From contig JBOEGN010000011.1 in NCBI GenBank assembly GCA_050633445.1, positions 1 through 64,000 on the forward strand: 64,000 nt of DNA. The letters are read 5' to 3'. Positions 1-8,436 of this stretch are shown here, piece after piece (position 1 is the stretch's first letter; every line of letters starts with the position of its first letter). The notes beneath the pieces were generated by a model. The model did not search any database. It saw only the letters and a list, made by a program, of their open reading frames with translations, and was not told the origin of the DNA. The translations under genes and the position numbers were made by a program. The stretch is from Thalassobius sp050633445 (GTDB lineage Bacteria; Pseudomonadota; Alphaproteobacteria; Rhodobacterales; Rhodobacteraceae).

Positions 1-471
1 GGGCCGCTGATCTCGGCCAAACAACATGGAATCGTAAGTGGTTTTCTGGCCAAGGGCGGAGATCTGGAAACTGCCGCGCAGGGTGTTTTGCAAGATGCGC
101 CAGAGGGCGGGAACTTTATTCAACCGACGCTATTTGCGGGCGTAAGCCCCGACCACGCGCTGGCGCAGGACGAAATTTTTGGACCGGTGCAGGTGGTCAT
201 TCCATTCGCGGATGAGGACGAGGCCGTCTCCATCGCCAATGGCACCGAATATGGGCTGGTTGCCTCGGTCTGGACGCAGAACGGTGCGCGACAAATGCGG
301 ATGGCGAAACGCATTCGCACCGGTCAGGTCTTTATCAACAATTATGGCGCTGGCGGGGGTGTAGAGCTGCCCTTTGGCGGCATGGGCAAGTCGGGTCATG
401 GACGTGAAAAAGGGTTCGAGGCCATGTATGGTTTCACCACCCTAAAGACCGTCGCCGCGCTGCATGGATAA
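1..471 (+). CDS. Aldehyde dehydrogenase, C-terminal part (cut by window edge)
   Basis: The reading frame is open from base 1 and ends at TAA 469-471, so about 156 C-terminal residues of an NAD(P)-dependent aldehyde dehydrogenase are present. The segment ALAQDEIFGPVQVVIPF is the usual motif near the end of the ALDH catalytic domain, and the stretch ELPFGGMGKSGHGREKG is the oligomerisation tail of the family. The catalytic Cys and Glu lie upstream, outside the window, so the substrate cannot be inferred. It is followed 34 bp later by an SDR dehydrogenase on the same strand, suggesting a shared catabolic operon. Confidence 0.9.
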   Translation, partial: GPLISAKQHGIVSGFLAKGGDLETAAQGVLQDAPEGGNFIQPTLFAGVSPDHALAQDEIFGPVQVVIPFADEDEAVSIANGTEYGLVASVWTQNGARQMRMAKRIRTGQVFINNYGAGGGVELPFGGMGKSGHGREKGFEAMYGFTTLKTVAALHG

Positions 472-505
472 ACCATACGAAGAAGTATGGAAAAGGGGTT
501 AAGAC

Positions 506-1246
506 ATGAGACTTGAGGGAAAACGCGCGATCGTTACCGGGGGAGCCAGCGGGTTCGGCGCAGGGATCGTTCGTAAATTTGCAGCCGAAGGCGCAAAGGT
601 CATGGTTGCCGATCTGAACACCGAATTGGCGACCGAGATTGCAGCCGAGGTCAACGGTATTCCAGTGCAGGTGGACGTGTCGAATGCCGAGAGCGTGGCC
701 GCTCTGGCCCAAAAGGTTCAGACGGAATGGGGCGGTGTGGATATCATCGTAAACAACGCTGGCGTGACCCATTTGCCCAAACCGATGGAAACGGTCACAG
801 ACGAGGAATTCGACCGTGTTTTTAACGTCAATTGCAAAAGCGTTTACCTGATGGCGCGGGCGTTCAATGCGATGATGGCGGATGCCGGAGCGGGGGCGGT
901 TTTGAACGTGGCCTCGACGGCGGGGCTCAGCCCGCGTCCGAACCTGAACTGGTACAACGCCTCTAAGGGGTGGATGATCACGGCGACGAAAACCATGGCT
1001 GTCGAGCTGGCCCCAAAAGGTATTCGCGTGAATGCCCTGTGTCCGGTGGCCGGGGAAACGCCGCTGCTGGCCAGCTTCATGGGCGAGGATACGCCAGAGA
1101 TGCGGGCCAAGTTCGTGTCGACCATTCCGATCGGACGATTCTCGACCCCCGAAGATCTGGGGAATGCTGCGTGTTTCCTGTGTTCGGACGAGGCCAGCAT
1201 GATCACTGGTGTTGCGATGGAAGTCGACGGTGGTCGCTGTATCTGA
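506..1246 (+). CDS. SDR family NAD(P)-dependent oxidoreductase
   Basis: Classical short-chain dehydrogenase of 246 residues, the normal length. The N-terminal Rossmann motif TGGASGFGAG (residues 11-20) binds NAD(P). NNAG occurs after the fourth strand, and the catalytic Tyr150 and Lys154 lie in YNASK, preceded by the active-site Ser in NVAST. The C-terminus (MITGVAMEVDGGRCI) is typical of 3-oxoacyl-ACP reductase or glucose-dehydrogenase-like members. A purine-rich stretch (aaaagggg) precedes the ATG. It sits between an aldehyde dehydrogenase and a TauE-type exporter, so it probably oxidises an alcohol or hydroxy acid in the same pathway; the substrate is unknown. Confidence 0.9.
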   Translation: MRLEGKRAIVTGGASGFGAGIVRKFAAEGAKVMVADLNTELATEIAAEVNGIPVQVDVSNAESVAALAQKVQTEWGGVDIIVNNAGVTHLPKPMETVTDEEFDRVFNVNCKSVYLMARAFNAMMADAGAGAVLNVASTAGLSPRPNLNWYNASKGWMITATKTMAVELAPKGIRVNALCPVAGETPLLASFMGEDTPEMRAKFVSTIPIGRFSTPEDLGNAACFLCSDEASMITGVAMEVDGGRCI

Positions 1247-1267
1247 CCCAGGGTCTGAGGGCGACAG

Positions 1268-2014
1268 ATGAGTATCGAGATCATCTTGATTGTCGCCATC
1301 GGTTTCCTGCTGGGCGGCATCCTAAAAGGCGCGACGGGCTTTGGTGCGCCGATGATCGCGGTGCCCTTGCTGGCCGCTGCGGTGGATGTGCGCTTTGCGG
1401 TTGTGGTGTTTTCTTTGCCGAACCTGCTGCCCAATTTATGGCAGACCTGGACCTATCGTAAAACGGTGCTGCCAAGGTCATTTCTGAAGCGATTTGTCGG
1501 GGCGGGGATGGTCGGCAGTGTGGTTGGCACCTTGATTCTGAGCGTTGCGCGGACGGAGATCCTGATGCTGTGCGTTGCGCTGGCGGTGTTCGTGTACATC
1601 GGTCTGAGGATTGGGCGTCCGCATTGGCGGTTGAGCTATGGTGCGGCGCTGAAATGGGCGGGCATACCGGGCTTTGTGGCCGGGGTCGCGCAAACCGCAG
1701 CGGGGCTGTCCGCGCCTGTTTCCATCACCTATCTGAACGCCATGCGGCTGGAGCGGGCGACCTTCATGCCGACGATCTCTTGCTTCTTTGCGGGGCTTGG
1801 GGTGGTGCAGGTTCCGATGCTGGTTGGCATGGGGATTCTGGATGGTCCAAAGCTGCTGTTGTCGGCAGGGGCATTGCTGCCATTAATTGCCGGAATGCCC
1901 ATTGGGGCGTGGCTAGGTCGTCGCTTTTCCCCGCAGGTGTTTGACCGGGTGATCCTGACGGTTTTGGCCCTTCTGGCGTTGCGTTTGACATGGCGCGCGG
2001 TGACGGGTGGCTAG
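1268..2014 (+). CDS. TauE/SafE family sulfite exporter-like membrane protein
   Basis: A 248-residue polytopic membrane protein with about eight hydrophobic helices and the family's duplicated four-helix layout. The first repeat begins GFLLGGILKGATGFGAPMIAVPLLAA (given here as a region, residues about 11-36), typical of TauE/SafE (formerly DUF81) proteins. Members export sulfite, sulfoacetate or other organic anions across the inner membrane. It starts 21 bp after the SDR gene, in the same direction, so it may move a substrate or by-product of the dehydrogenase pair. Nothing in the sequence fixes the ligand. Confidence 0.85.
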   Translation: MSIEIILIVAIGFLLGGILKGATGFGAPMIAVPLLAAAVDVRFAVVVFSLPNLLPNLWQTWTYRKTVLPRSFLKRFVGAGMVGSVVGTLILSVARTEILMLCVALAVFVYIGLRIGRPHWRLSYGAALKWAGIPGFVAGVAQTAAGLSAPVSITYLNAMRLERATFMPTISCFFAGLGVVQVPMLVGMGILDGPKLLLSAGALLPLIAGMPIGAWLGRRFSPQVFDRVILTVLALLALRLTWRAVTGG

Positions 2015-2063
2015 GCCTCGGATTGCCAAAAACTACGGGTAAATGGGTACGGGTTTGTACTGA

Positions 2064-2093
2064 TTGACAGTTCAGAGCCCCAATCTCTAGCAT
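2064..2093 (+). promoter_or_regulatory. Candidate sigma-70 promoter for the ABC importer operon
   Basis: TTGACA at 2064-2069 is a perfect -35 hexamer. TAGCAT at 2088-2093, 18 bp downstream, matches four of six -10 positions. The pair lies in the 125-bp gap before the binding-protein gene, leaving a leader of about 40 nt. Inferred from sequence only. Confidence 0.5.
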
Positions 2094-2139
2094 TGAATAA
2101 GATTGCTGAACGCATCTTTCACGATCAGGGAGGATCACC

Positions 2140-3321
2140 GTGAAACGTACAATTTTGACAGGCTTGGTGTCTGCAGTAGCACTGGCTGCGACCGGGGCGA
2201 TGGCGGAAATCAAAATCGCCCATGTCTATGGTAAAACCGGCCCGTTCGAGGCCTATGCCAAACAGTCCCATGACGGGCTGATGCTGGGGCTGGAATATGC
2301 CACCGGCGGCACGATGGAGATCAACGGTGAAAAGATCGTTGTGATCGAAAAAGACACCCAGCTGAAGCCGGACAACGGCAAGGCTCTGCTGGAAGAAGCG
2401 TACGGCGATGACGAGGTCGATTTGGCCATCGGTCCCGTTAGCTCGGGCGTGGCGCTGGCGATGTTGCCGGTGGCCGAGGAATACGAAAAGCTGCTGATCG
2501 TGGAACCCGCCGTGGCGGATTCGATTACCGGGGCGAACTGGAACCGCTATATCTTCCGCACCTCGCGCAACTCGTCTCAGGACGCGGTGGCCAACGCGAT
2601 CGCCTTGGCGGGTCCGAACGTAAAAATCGCGACTCTGGCGCAGGACTATGCATTTGGTCGTGACGGGATCGCTGCATTCCGCGAAGCCCTGGAGGGCACC
2701 GGAGCCGAGCTGGTTCACGAAGAATACGCCCCCACCGACACCACCGATTTCACCGCCTCTGCCGAGCGTATTTTCAACGCGCTGAAGGACGAAGAAGGCG
2801 AGAAAAAGCTGTTCATGTACTGGGCAGGTGGCGGCAACCCGATGGGTAAAATCCACGCCATGGACCCCAGCCGTTTCGGTATCGAAATTGCGACGGGCGG
2901 CAACATCCTGGCGGCTCTGGCTGTTTATAAAATCCTGCCGGGCCTGGAAGGCGCCACATACTACTACTACGAAAACCCGAAAAACGAGATCAACGACTGG
3001 CTGGTGAAAACCCACCAGGAACGTTTCGGCTCGCCTCCGGATTTCTTCACCGCGGGTGGCATGGCCTCGGGGATCGCTGTTGTTGAAGCGATCAAAAAGG
3101 CCGGTAGCACCGACACCGAAGCGCTGATCACCGCGATGGAAGGCATGGAGTGGGAAACCCCCAAGGGTACGATGAAATTCCGCGCCGAGGACCACCAGGC
3201 CTTGCAGTCCATGTATCACTTCAAGATCCGCGTCGAAGACGATGTGGCGTGGGCCATCCCGGACTTGGTGCGCGAGCTGACGATCGACGATCTGCCGATC
3301 CCGATCCGCAACGGCAAGTGA
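2140..3321 (+). CDS. ABC transporter substrate-binding protein, branched-chain amino acid (HAAT) type
   Basis: Periplasmic solute-binding protein of 393 residues. It starts with GTG at 2140 behind GGGAGG (2129-2134). The first 22 residues form a Sec signal peptide ending AMA before EIKIAHVYGKTG, which is the usual start of the mature LivK-like fold. The two-lobed type I binding domain fills the rest, with a ligand-binding GPVSSG segment near residue 105. It heads a five-gene importer operon. The neighbours (aldehyde dehydrogenase, SDR) suggest a carboxylate or amino-acid-like ligand rather than leucine itself, but the specificity cannot be read from sequence. Confidence 0.9.
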   Translation: MKRTILTGLVSAVALAATGAMAEIKIAHVYGKTGPFEAYAKQSHDGLMLGLEYATGGTMEINGEKIVVIEKDTQLKPDNGKALLEEAYGDDEVDLAIGPVSSGVALAMLPVAEEYEKLLIVEPAVADSITGANWNRYIFRTSRNSSQDAVANAIALAGPNVKIATLAQDYAFGRDGIAAFREALEGTGAELVHEEYAPTDTTDFTASAERIFNALKDEEGEKKLFMYWAGGGNPMGKIHAMDPSRFGIEIATGGNILAALAVYKILPGLEGATYYYYENPKNEINDWLVKTHQERFGSPPDFFTAGGMASGIAVVEAIKKAGSTDTEALITAMEGMEWETPKGTMKFRAEDHQALQSMYHFKIRVEDDVAWAIPDLVRELTIDDLPIPIRNGK

Positions 3322-3337
3322 TCTGACCACCGCAAAT

Positions 3338-3368
3338 TACCGGGGGCAACATCAGATTGCCCCCGGTA
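3338..3368 (+). other. Intercistronic stem-loop after the binding-protein gene
   Basis: A perfect 12-bp inverted repeat: TACCGGGGGCAA (3338-3349), 7-nt loop, TTGCCCCCGGTA (3357-3368). It lies between the binding protein and the first ATPase gene and has no U-run after it. Such hairpins commonly protect the 3' end of binding-protein mRNA or partly attenuate read-through, which gives more binding protein than membrane components. Confidence 0.75.
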
Positions 3369-3410
3369 TCATTTCCCCGATGTGGGACCTTTCTCTGACA
3401 GGAATAGACG

Positions 3411-4175
3411 ATGAGCAGGGTAATTCTGCAAACACACGACCTGACGGTTCGTTTTGGCGGACATGTGGCCGTGGACCACGTAAGCTGTGCCTTCAAAACC
3501 GGAGAGCTGACAGCGATTGTTGGCCCCAATGGCGCTGGCAAAACCACGTATTTCAACTTGATTTCGGGCCAGATTCCGGCGTCCGAAGGCTCGGTCATCC
3601 TGAATGATCGCGACATCACCCGGAACTCGGTCTCGCAGCGGTGCGATCTGGGGATCGGGCGCGCGTTCCAGCTGACCAGCCTGTTTCCGAATCTGAATGT
3701 TCTGGAAAACGTGCGGCTGGTGATCCAATCCAAGGCCAAGCTGGGCTTTAACATGTTCACCACCGCCAACAGCCATACCGAGGTGACTGACCGCGCCTTG
3801 GCTGTGCTGGAAAAGGTCAAGCTGTTCGACCTGCGCTATCAGATCGTTTCGGCGCTAAGCCACGGCAACCAGCGTAAGCTGGAGGTCGCGATGCTGATCG
3901 CGCTGGAGCCTTCGGTATATATGTTCGATGAACCCACCGCCGGCATGAGCGTGGACGAAGCGCCGGTCGTGTTGGACCTGATCGCCGAGCTGAAGGCCGA
4001 AAAAGACCGCACTGTGCTGCTGGTGGAACACAAGATGGACGTCATCCGCACGTTGGCGGACCGGATCATCGTGTTGCACAACGGTGCACTGGCCGCTGAT
4101 GGCGATCCGGCCGAGGTGATGGCCAGCGATGTCGTGCAAGAGGCCTATATGGGCAAGGAGCTGGAAGATGTCTGA
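3411..4175 (+). CDS. ABC transporter ATP-binding protein (LivG type)
   Basis: Cytoplasmic ATPase of 254 residues. Walker A GPNGAGKT is at residues 38-45, the signature is the LSHGNQ variant near 149-154, and Walker B ends in DEP (VYMFDEP, about 169-175). A switch histidine is at about 207. The C-terminal extension typical of LivG is present. It is the second gene of the importer operon. Its last 8 bp overlap the start of the next ATPase, a sign of translational coupling that keeps the two ATPases equimolar. Confidence 0.93.
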   Translation: MSRVILQTHDLTVRFGGHVAVDHVSCAFKTGELTAIVGPNGAGKTTYFNLISGQIPASEGSVILNDRDITRNSVSQRCDLGIGRAFQLTSLFPNLNVLENVRLVIQSKAKLGFNMFTTANSHTEVTDRALAVLEKVKLFDLRYQIVSALSHGNQRKLEVAMLIALEPSVYMFDEPTAGMSVDEAPVVLDLIAELKAEKDRTVLLVEHKMDVIRTLADRIIVLHNGALAADGDPAEVMASDVVQEAYMGKELEDV

Positions 4176-4893
4176 CCCCATCCTTAAACTGGAAAACGTC
4201 TATACCGACATTGCGCAGTACCACATCCTGCAAGGTGTCGATCTGGAAATCCCACGCGGTCAGGTGACGATGCTGTTGGGCCGCAATGGCGTTGGCAAAA
4301 CCACCACCTTGCGTACGATCATGGGGCATTGGCGGGCCAAGTCCGGCTCGATCACGCTGGACGGGCAGGACATCACCGCGATGCCGACCCCTGCGATTGC
4401 GAAACAAGGCGTGGGCTTTGTCCCCGAGAACATGGGTATTTTCAGTGACCTGACGGTCGAGGAAAACATGATCCTCGCGGCCTCGTCCGGGCCGATTGAC
4501 CCGGACCGGCTGGAGTGGGTCTTTGCCGCCTTTCCACCGCTGAAAACCTTCTGGAAGGGCCACGCAGGCAACCTGTCGGGCGGGCAGAAACAGATGCTGT
4601 CGATCGCGCGTGCGATGGTCGAGGAACGCAAACTCTATTTGATTGACGAACCGACCAAGGGTCTGGCGCCTGCCATCATCTCGACCATGGCGCGGGCGTT
4701 GCGTGACCTAAAGGACCAAGGTGCCTCGATCCTGCTGGTCGAACAGAATTTCAGCGTCGCTAAGGCGCTGGGCGATACCTGCGCTGTGATGGATGATGGG
4801 CGCGTGATCTGGACCGGAGCCATGGCCGAACTGGCAAATGACGGTGCATTGCAAGAACGCCTGATGGGCCTGAGCATGGAGGTTCACCAATGA
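4168..4893 (+). CDS. ABC transporter ATP-binding protein (LivF type)
   Basis: Second ATPase of the importer, 241 residues from ATG 4168. An upstream in-frame start at 4129 exists, but it would add 13 residues inside the previous gene and lose the conserved MSDPILKLENV start. Walker A GRNGVGKT is at 38-45, followed by the signature LSGGQKQ and Walker B LYLIDEP. The spacing and short C-terminus are those of LivF. It pairs with the upstream LivG-type ATPase to drive the permease pair encoded next. Confidence 0.93.
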   Translation: MSDPILKLENVYTDIAQYHILQGVDLEIPRGQVTMLLGRNGVGKTTTLRTIMGHWRAKSGSITLDGQDITAMPTPAIAKQGVGFVPENMGIFSDLTVEENMILAASSGPIDPDRLEWVFAAFPPLKTFWKGHAGNLSGGQKQMLSIARAMVEERKLYLIDEPTKGLAPAIISTMARALRDLKDQGASILLVEQNFSVAKALGDTCAVMDDGRVIWTGAMAELANDGALQERLMGLSMEVHQ

Positions 4894-4930
4894 TCTATCA
4901 CCCACACGGCCCCAACAAAGGAGCGGACAC

Positions 4931-5974
4931 ATGAGCGTCGCACCTGAGCATAAACCAACCATGGCCGCCGCCAGCCTGGCCGAACGTATCGGCCCCTGGA
5001 TGCCGATGATGCTGGTCCCACTGGTGATGATCGCAGGCTTGATCGCGATCTCTCTGACCGGGGGGGCAACCTCAAGCTGGCTGACGCTGACGGTCAGCGG
5101 ATTGGCCATGGGGATGATGATTTTTATCATGGCCAGCGGAATGACCCTGGTCTTTGGCCTGATGGACGTGATCAACTTTGGCCACGGTGTTTTCATCTCG
5201 GTCGGGGCCTTTGTCGGGATCAGCGTTCTGCTGGCGCTGGGGGGCATGACGGATGCGCCCAGCCTTTTGTTGAACCTGCTGGCGATCCTGCTGGCGATCA
5301 TCGCGGCGGCCATCGCAACCGGCGCAGTTGGCTGGGCCTTCGAGCGGGTCATCGTGAAGCCGGTCTATGGATTTCACCTGAAACAGATCCTCGTGACCAT
5401 GGGCGGCCTGATCGTCGTGGAGCAATTGATCATCGTTTTGTGGGGCCCAGAAGAGATCTTCATTCTGCGTCCGCAAGCCTTGCAGGGGGCTGTAACCTTT
5501 GCTGGTGCCGCGCTCGAGAAGTACCGACTGGTCGCTGTTGGCGTGGGGCTCGTGCTATTTCTGGGGATGCGCTATGTGCTGCGGTCCACCAAGGTCGGTC
5601 TGATCGTCCGCGCAGGCGTTGAAAACGGCGAGATGGTCGAGGCCCTGGGCTATCGCCTGCGGCTGGTGTTCGTCGGCGTGTTCATCGCGGGCTCGGCCTT
5701 GGCTGGTTTGGGCGGCGTGATGTGGGGCCTGTATCAAGAGCTGATCACCGCGCATATGGGCCAACAGCTGATGATCCTGATCTTTATCGTGGTGATCATC
5801 GGCGGGCTTGGCAGCGTCGAGGGCTGCTTCATCGGCGCGTTGCTGGTGGGGCTGCTGCAAAACTATATCGCGTTCCTGGAACCCAAGGCCGCGCTGATTT
5901 CAAACATTGCCCTGATGGTGGCCATTCTGATGTGGCGTCCCCAAGGCATGATCCCGGTCGTGAAGGCGAAATAA
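4931..5974 (+). CDS. Branched-chain amino acid-type ABC permease (LivH type)
   Basis: Inner-membrane permease of 347 residues with about eight to nine hydrophobic helices. The LivH hallmark GLMDVINFGHG falls after the second helix, and GGLGSVEGCFIGALLVG near the C-terminus is the conserved permease signature. The N-terminus has an extra cytoplasmic tail of about 20 residues compared with short LivH proteins. The gene follows the ATPases after 37 bp and ends 1 bp before the partner permease. Confidence 0.92.
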   Translation: MSVAPEHKPTMAAASLAERIGPWMPMMLVPLVMIAGLIAISLTGGATSSWLTLTVSGLAMGMMIFIMASGMTLVFGLMDVINFGHGVFISVGAFVGISVLLALGGMTDAPSLLLNLLAILLAIIAAAIATGAVGWAFERVIVKPVYGFHLKQILVTMGGLIVVEQLIIVLWGPEEIFILRPQALQGAVTFAGAALEKYRLVAVGVGLVLFLGMRYVLRSTKVGLIVRAGVENGEMVEALGYRLRLVFVGVFIAGSALAGLGGVMWGLYQELITAHMGQQLMILIFIVVIIGGLGSVEGCFIGALLVGLLQNYIAFLEPKAALISNIALMVAILMWRPQGMIPVVKAK

Positions 5975-5975
5975 G

Positions 5976-7049
5976 ATGATTGTAAAGCTTCTTTCGGGCG
6001 ATACGCCCCGCAGCACTGTGTTGGCCGTGATCCTGGGCGTGATCCTGTTCGCGCTGGCCTTTGCACCGTTCATTTTCCCCGGAGTGCGCTCGGTAGACAC
6101 TGCGGCACGTATCTGTGTCTTCATCCTGCTGGTCGCCTCGTATGACCTGATGCTGGGCTACGGAGGTATCGTCAGCTTTGCCCATACCATGTTCTTTGGC
6201 ATGGGGGCCTATGGTGTGGCGCTGGCCTGTACCCATATGGAGCGCCGGTTCGCATCGTTGATCGTTGGGGCTGGCTCGGGGGCGATTCTGGCCGCTTTGG
6301 TGGCCTTTCTGATCGGCTTGTTCAGCCTGCGGGTGCGGGCGATCTTTTTCGCGATGATCACGCTGGCGGTCGCAGCCGCAGTCGCGGTTCTGGTCAGCCA
6401 GATGTCTGGCCTGACAGGCGGCGAAGACGGTCTGAACTATAAGATCCCGCGCGAGCTGACCCCGGCCTTCCGGTTCGGTCAGGAAACCTTTGGCGGCGAG
6501 ATTTTGGGTGTCAAAACCAACGGCAAGCTGCTGAACTATTACGTGGTCTTCTTTGGCTCGTTCCTGTTGTTTCTGCTGTTGCTGCGGATCGTGAATTCGC
6601 CGTTTGGCCGAGTGTTGCTGTCGATCCGTGAAAACGATTTCCGCGCCGAGGCAATCGGCTATCGCGTGGTCTACTATCGCACCGCGGTGACCTGCATTTC
6701 GGCTGCGGTGGCCGCACTGGCCGGGGCGCTGTATGCAATTTGGCTGCGCTATGTGGGGCCGGACACCGTGCTGAGCTTTGAGATCATGGTGGATATTCTG
6801 CTGATGGTCGTGATCGGCGGCATGGCCACTATGTATGGCGCAATCATCGGAGCGGTGCTGTTTGTGCTGGCACAGAACTATCTGCAAAACCTGATGGGGT
6901 CGGTGGCCAGCGCAACCGAGGGCCTGCCGTTGCTGCCCGATCTGCTGAACCCTGATCGCTGGTTGCTGTGGCTGGGTATCCTGTTCATCCTGAGTGTTTA
7001 TTTCTTTCCCGCAGGTATTGTCGGCCGGTTGCGGATGAGCGGGAAATGA
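5976..7049 (+). CDS. Branched-chain amino acid-type ABC permease (LivM type)
   Basis: Partner permease of 357 residues. GYGGIVSFAHTMFFGMGAYG (residues about 54-73) and the SIRENDFRAEAIGYRV coupling segment are LivM hallmarks. The latter contacts the ATPases. About eight to ten membrane helices are visible. It starts one base after the stop of the LivH-type gene and is the last gene of the importer operon; a repeat element follows. Confidence 0.92.
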   Translation: MIVKLLSGDTPRSTVLAVILGVILFALAFAPFIFPGVRSVDTAARICVFILLVASYDLMLGYGGIVSFAHTMFFGMGAYGVALACTHMERRFASLIVGAGSGAILAALVAFLIGLFSLRVRAIFFAMITLAVAAAVAVLVSQMSGLTGGEDGLNYKIPRELTPAFRFGQETFGGEILGVKTNGKLLNYYVVFFGSFLLFLLLLRIVNSPFGRVLLSIRENDFRAEAIGYRVVYYRTAVTCISAAVAALAGALYAIWLRYVGPDTVLSFEIMVDILLMVVIGGMATMYGAIIGAVLFVLAQNYLQNLMGSVASATEGLPLLPDLLNPDRWLLWLGILFILSVYFFPAGIVGRLRMSGK

Positions 7050-7086
7050 ACGCGGACCGGTCGCTTGGGTCGACCGGAGCGCAATT

Positions 7087-7162
7087 GGGTATTTAAACCA
7101 AGAAGAAGCCATGGGGCGCGATCCGACAAAGGGTTGCGCCCCTTGGGTATTTTGGGGAAGGT
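7087..7162. repeat. Intergenic GGGTATTT/AAGAAGAA repeat, copy 1
   Basis: A plus-orientation copy (7087-7108) reads GGGTATTT, a short spacer, then CAAGAAGAAG. It is followed by a GC-rich imperfect hairpin (GGGGCGCGATCC ... TTGCGCCCC) and a second GGGTATTTTGG at 7146. The same arrangement recurs near 14.3, 23.2, 23.35 and 31.2 kb, always between genes. Here it separates the importer operon from the MFS gene and may end transcription. Confidence 0.7.
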
Positions 7163-7188
7163 GGTTTGCTTTGAGGGAGGCGGGTGCC

Positions 7189-8367
7189 ATGAATGCCGGG
7201 ATATTGCTGCTGTGCGCGGCCTATGTGTTGAGCCAGTTCTACCGATCGTTCCTGGCTGTGCTGACTGTGGCGCTGGAAACCGATGTCGGCACCACGCCCG
7301 AGGATCTGGCCAATGCGTCAGGGTTGTGGTTTCTGGCGTTCGCGCTGATGCAGATCCCAGTGGGCTGGGCGTTGGACAAAGTGGGGCCGCGTCTGACCTC
7401 GGGGGTGTTGCTGCTGATTGGCGGCGCGGGGGGCGCGGCTTTGTTTGGCCTGGCCAGCAACCCCACGCATATTTCCCTGGCGATGGCCTTGATCGGCATA
7501 GGGTGTTCGCCGGTTTTGATGGCCAGCTACTACATTTTCGCACGCATCTATCCGGCGCGGGTGTTCGCGACGCTGGCGGCGGTTCTGTTGGGGGTCGGTA
7601 GCCTGGGAAACCTGTTGGGCGCGCTGCCGATGGCCATGGCGGCCGAGGCATTTGGCTGGCGGCAGACTTTGATAGGGCTGGCAGTGGTCAGCGGGATCGT
7701 GGCGTTGGGGCTGATCTGGGCTGTGCGCGACCCTGAGAAAGTCGCGCATGAGGAAAAGGGCAGTCTGCTGGATCTGCTGAAGATGCCTGCGCTGTGGCTG
7801 ATTTTCCCGCTGATGTTTGTGCAATATGCGCCTGCGGGCGGGTTGCGGGGGCTGTGGATCGGGCCATACCTCACGGATGTGTTCGGCTATGATGCGACGG
7901 CGGTGGGCAATGTGACGTTGCTGATGGGCGTCGCGATGATCTTGGGGACATTTGCCTATGGCCCCTTGGATCGCATTTTGGGAACCCGCAAGTGGGTGGT
8001 TTTTGGCGGTAACACGATGGCGGCGGTGGCTCTGGCGGTGTTGTGGCTGGTGCCTGCGCAAGGCCCGTGGATGTCGATCGCGATGTTCGCGGCGGTGGGC
8101 TTTCTTGGGTCCAGCTTTCCATTGATGATCGCGCATGGGCGCAGCTTTTTCCCGCCGCATCTGATGGGGCGCGGGGTGACTCTGATGAACCTGTTTGCCA
8201 TTGGTGGCGTCGGCGTGTTTCAGGTGATCACCGGTCGGGTGCATCGCGCCGTTGTCGAAAGCGGTGCGCCAGCCACCGCGCCCTATGAGGCGTTGTTCGC
8301 GGTATTCTGCATTAGTTTGGTCGCCGGGTTGGTGTTGTATCTTTTCTGCCAGGATCGGACGGACTAG
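7189..8367 (+). CDS. MFS transporter
   Basis: Major facilitator carrier of 392 residues with about twelve hydrophobic helices. ATG 7189 is preferred because GAGGGAGG (7173-7180) sits 8 bp upstream and the first helix begins directly after. An in-frame start at 7111 would add 26 residues from the repeat element. The loop after helix 2 has PVGWALDKVGPRL, close to the MFS motif A. The short central loop is charged (RDPEKVAHEEKGS). Substrate unknown; the gene stands alone before asd. Confidence 0.88.
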   Translation: MNAGILLLCAAYVLSQFYRSFLAVLTVALETDVGTTPEDLANASGLWFLAFALMQIPVGWALDKVGPRLTSGVLLLIGGAGGAALFGLASNPTHISLAMALIGIGCSPVLMASYYIFARIYPARVFATLAAVLLGVGSLGNLLGALPMAMAAEAFGWRQTLIGLAVVSGIVALGLIWAVRDPEKVAHEEKGSLLDLLKMPALWLIFPLMFVQYAPAGGLRGLWIGPYLTDVFGYDATAVGNVTLLMGVAMILGTFAYGPLDRILGTRKWVVFGGNTMAAVALAVLWLVPAQGPWMSIAMFAAVGFLGSSFPLMIAHGRSFFPPHLMGRGVTLMNLFAIGGVGVFQVITGRVHRAVVESGAPATAPYEALFAVFCISLVAGLVLYLFCQDRTD

Positions 8368-8436
8368 ACGAAACCTCTTTAAACTAAGCAAGTCCTGCGG
8401 TATGGAGCCTCGTCCTAAACAAAGGAGACGCTCGAA

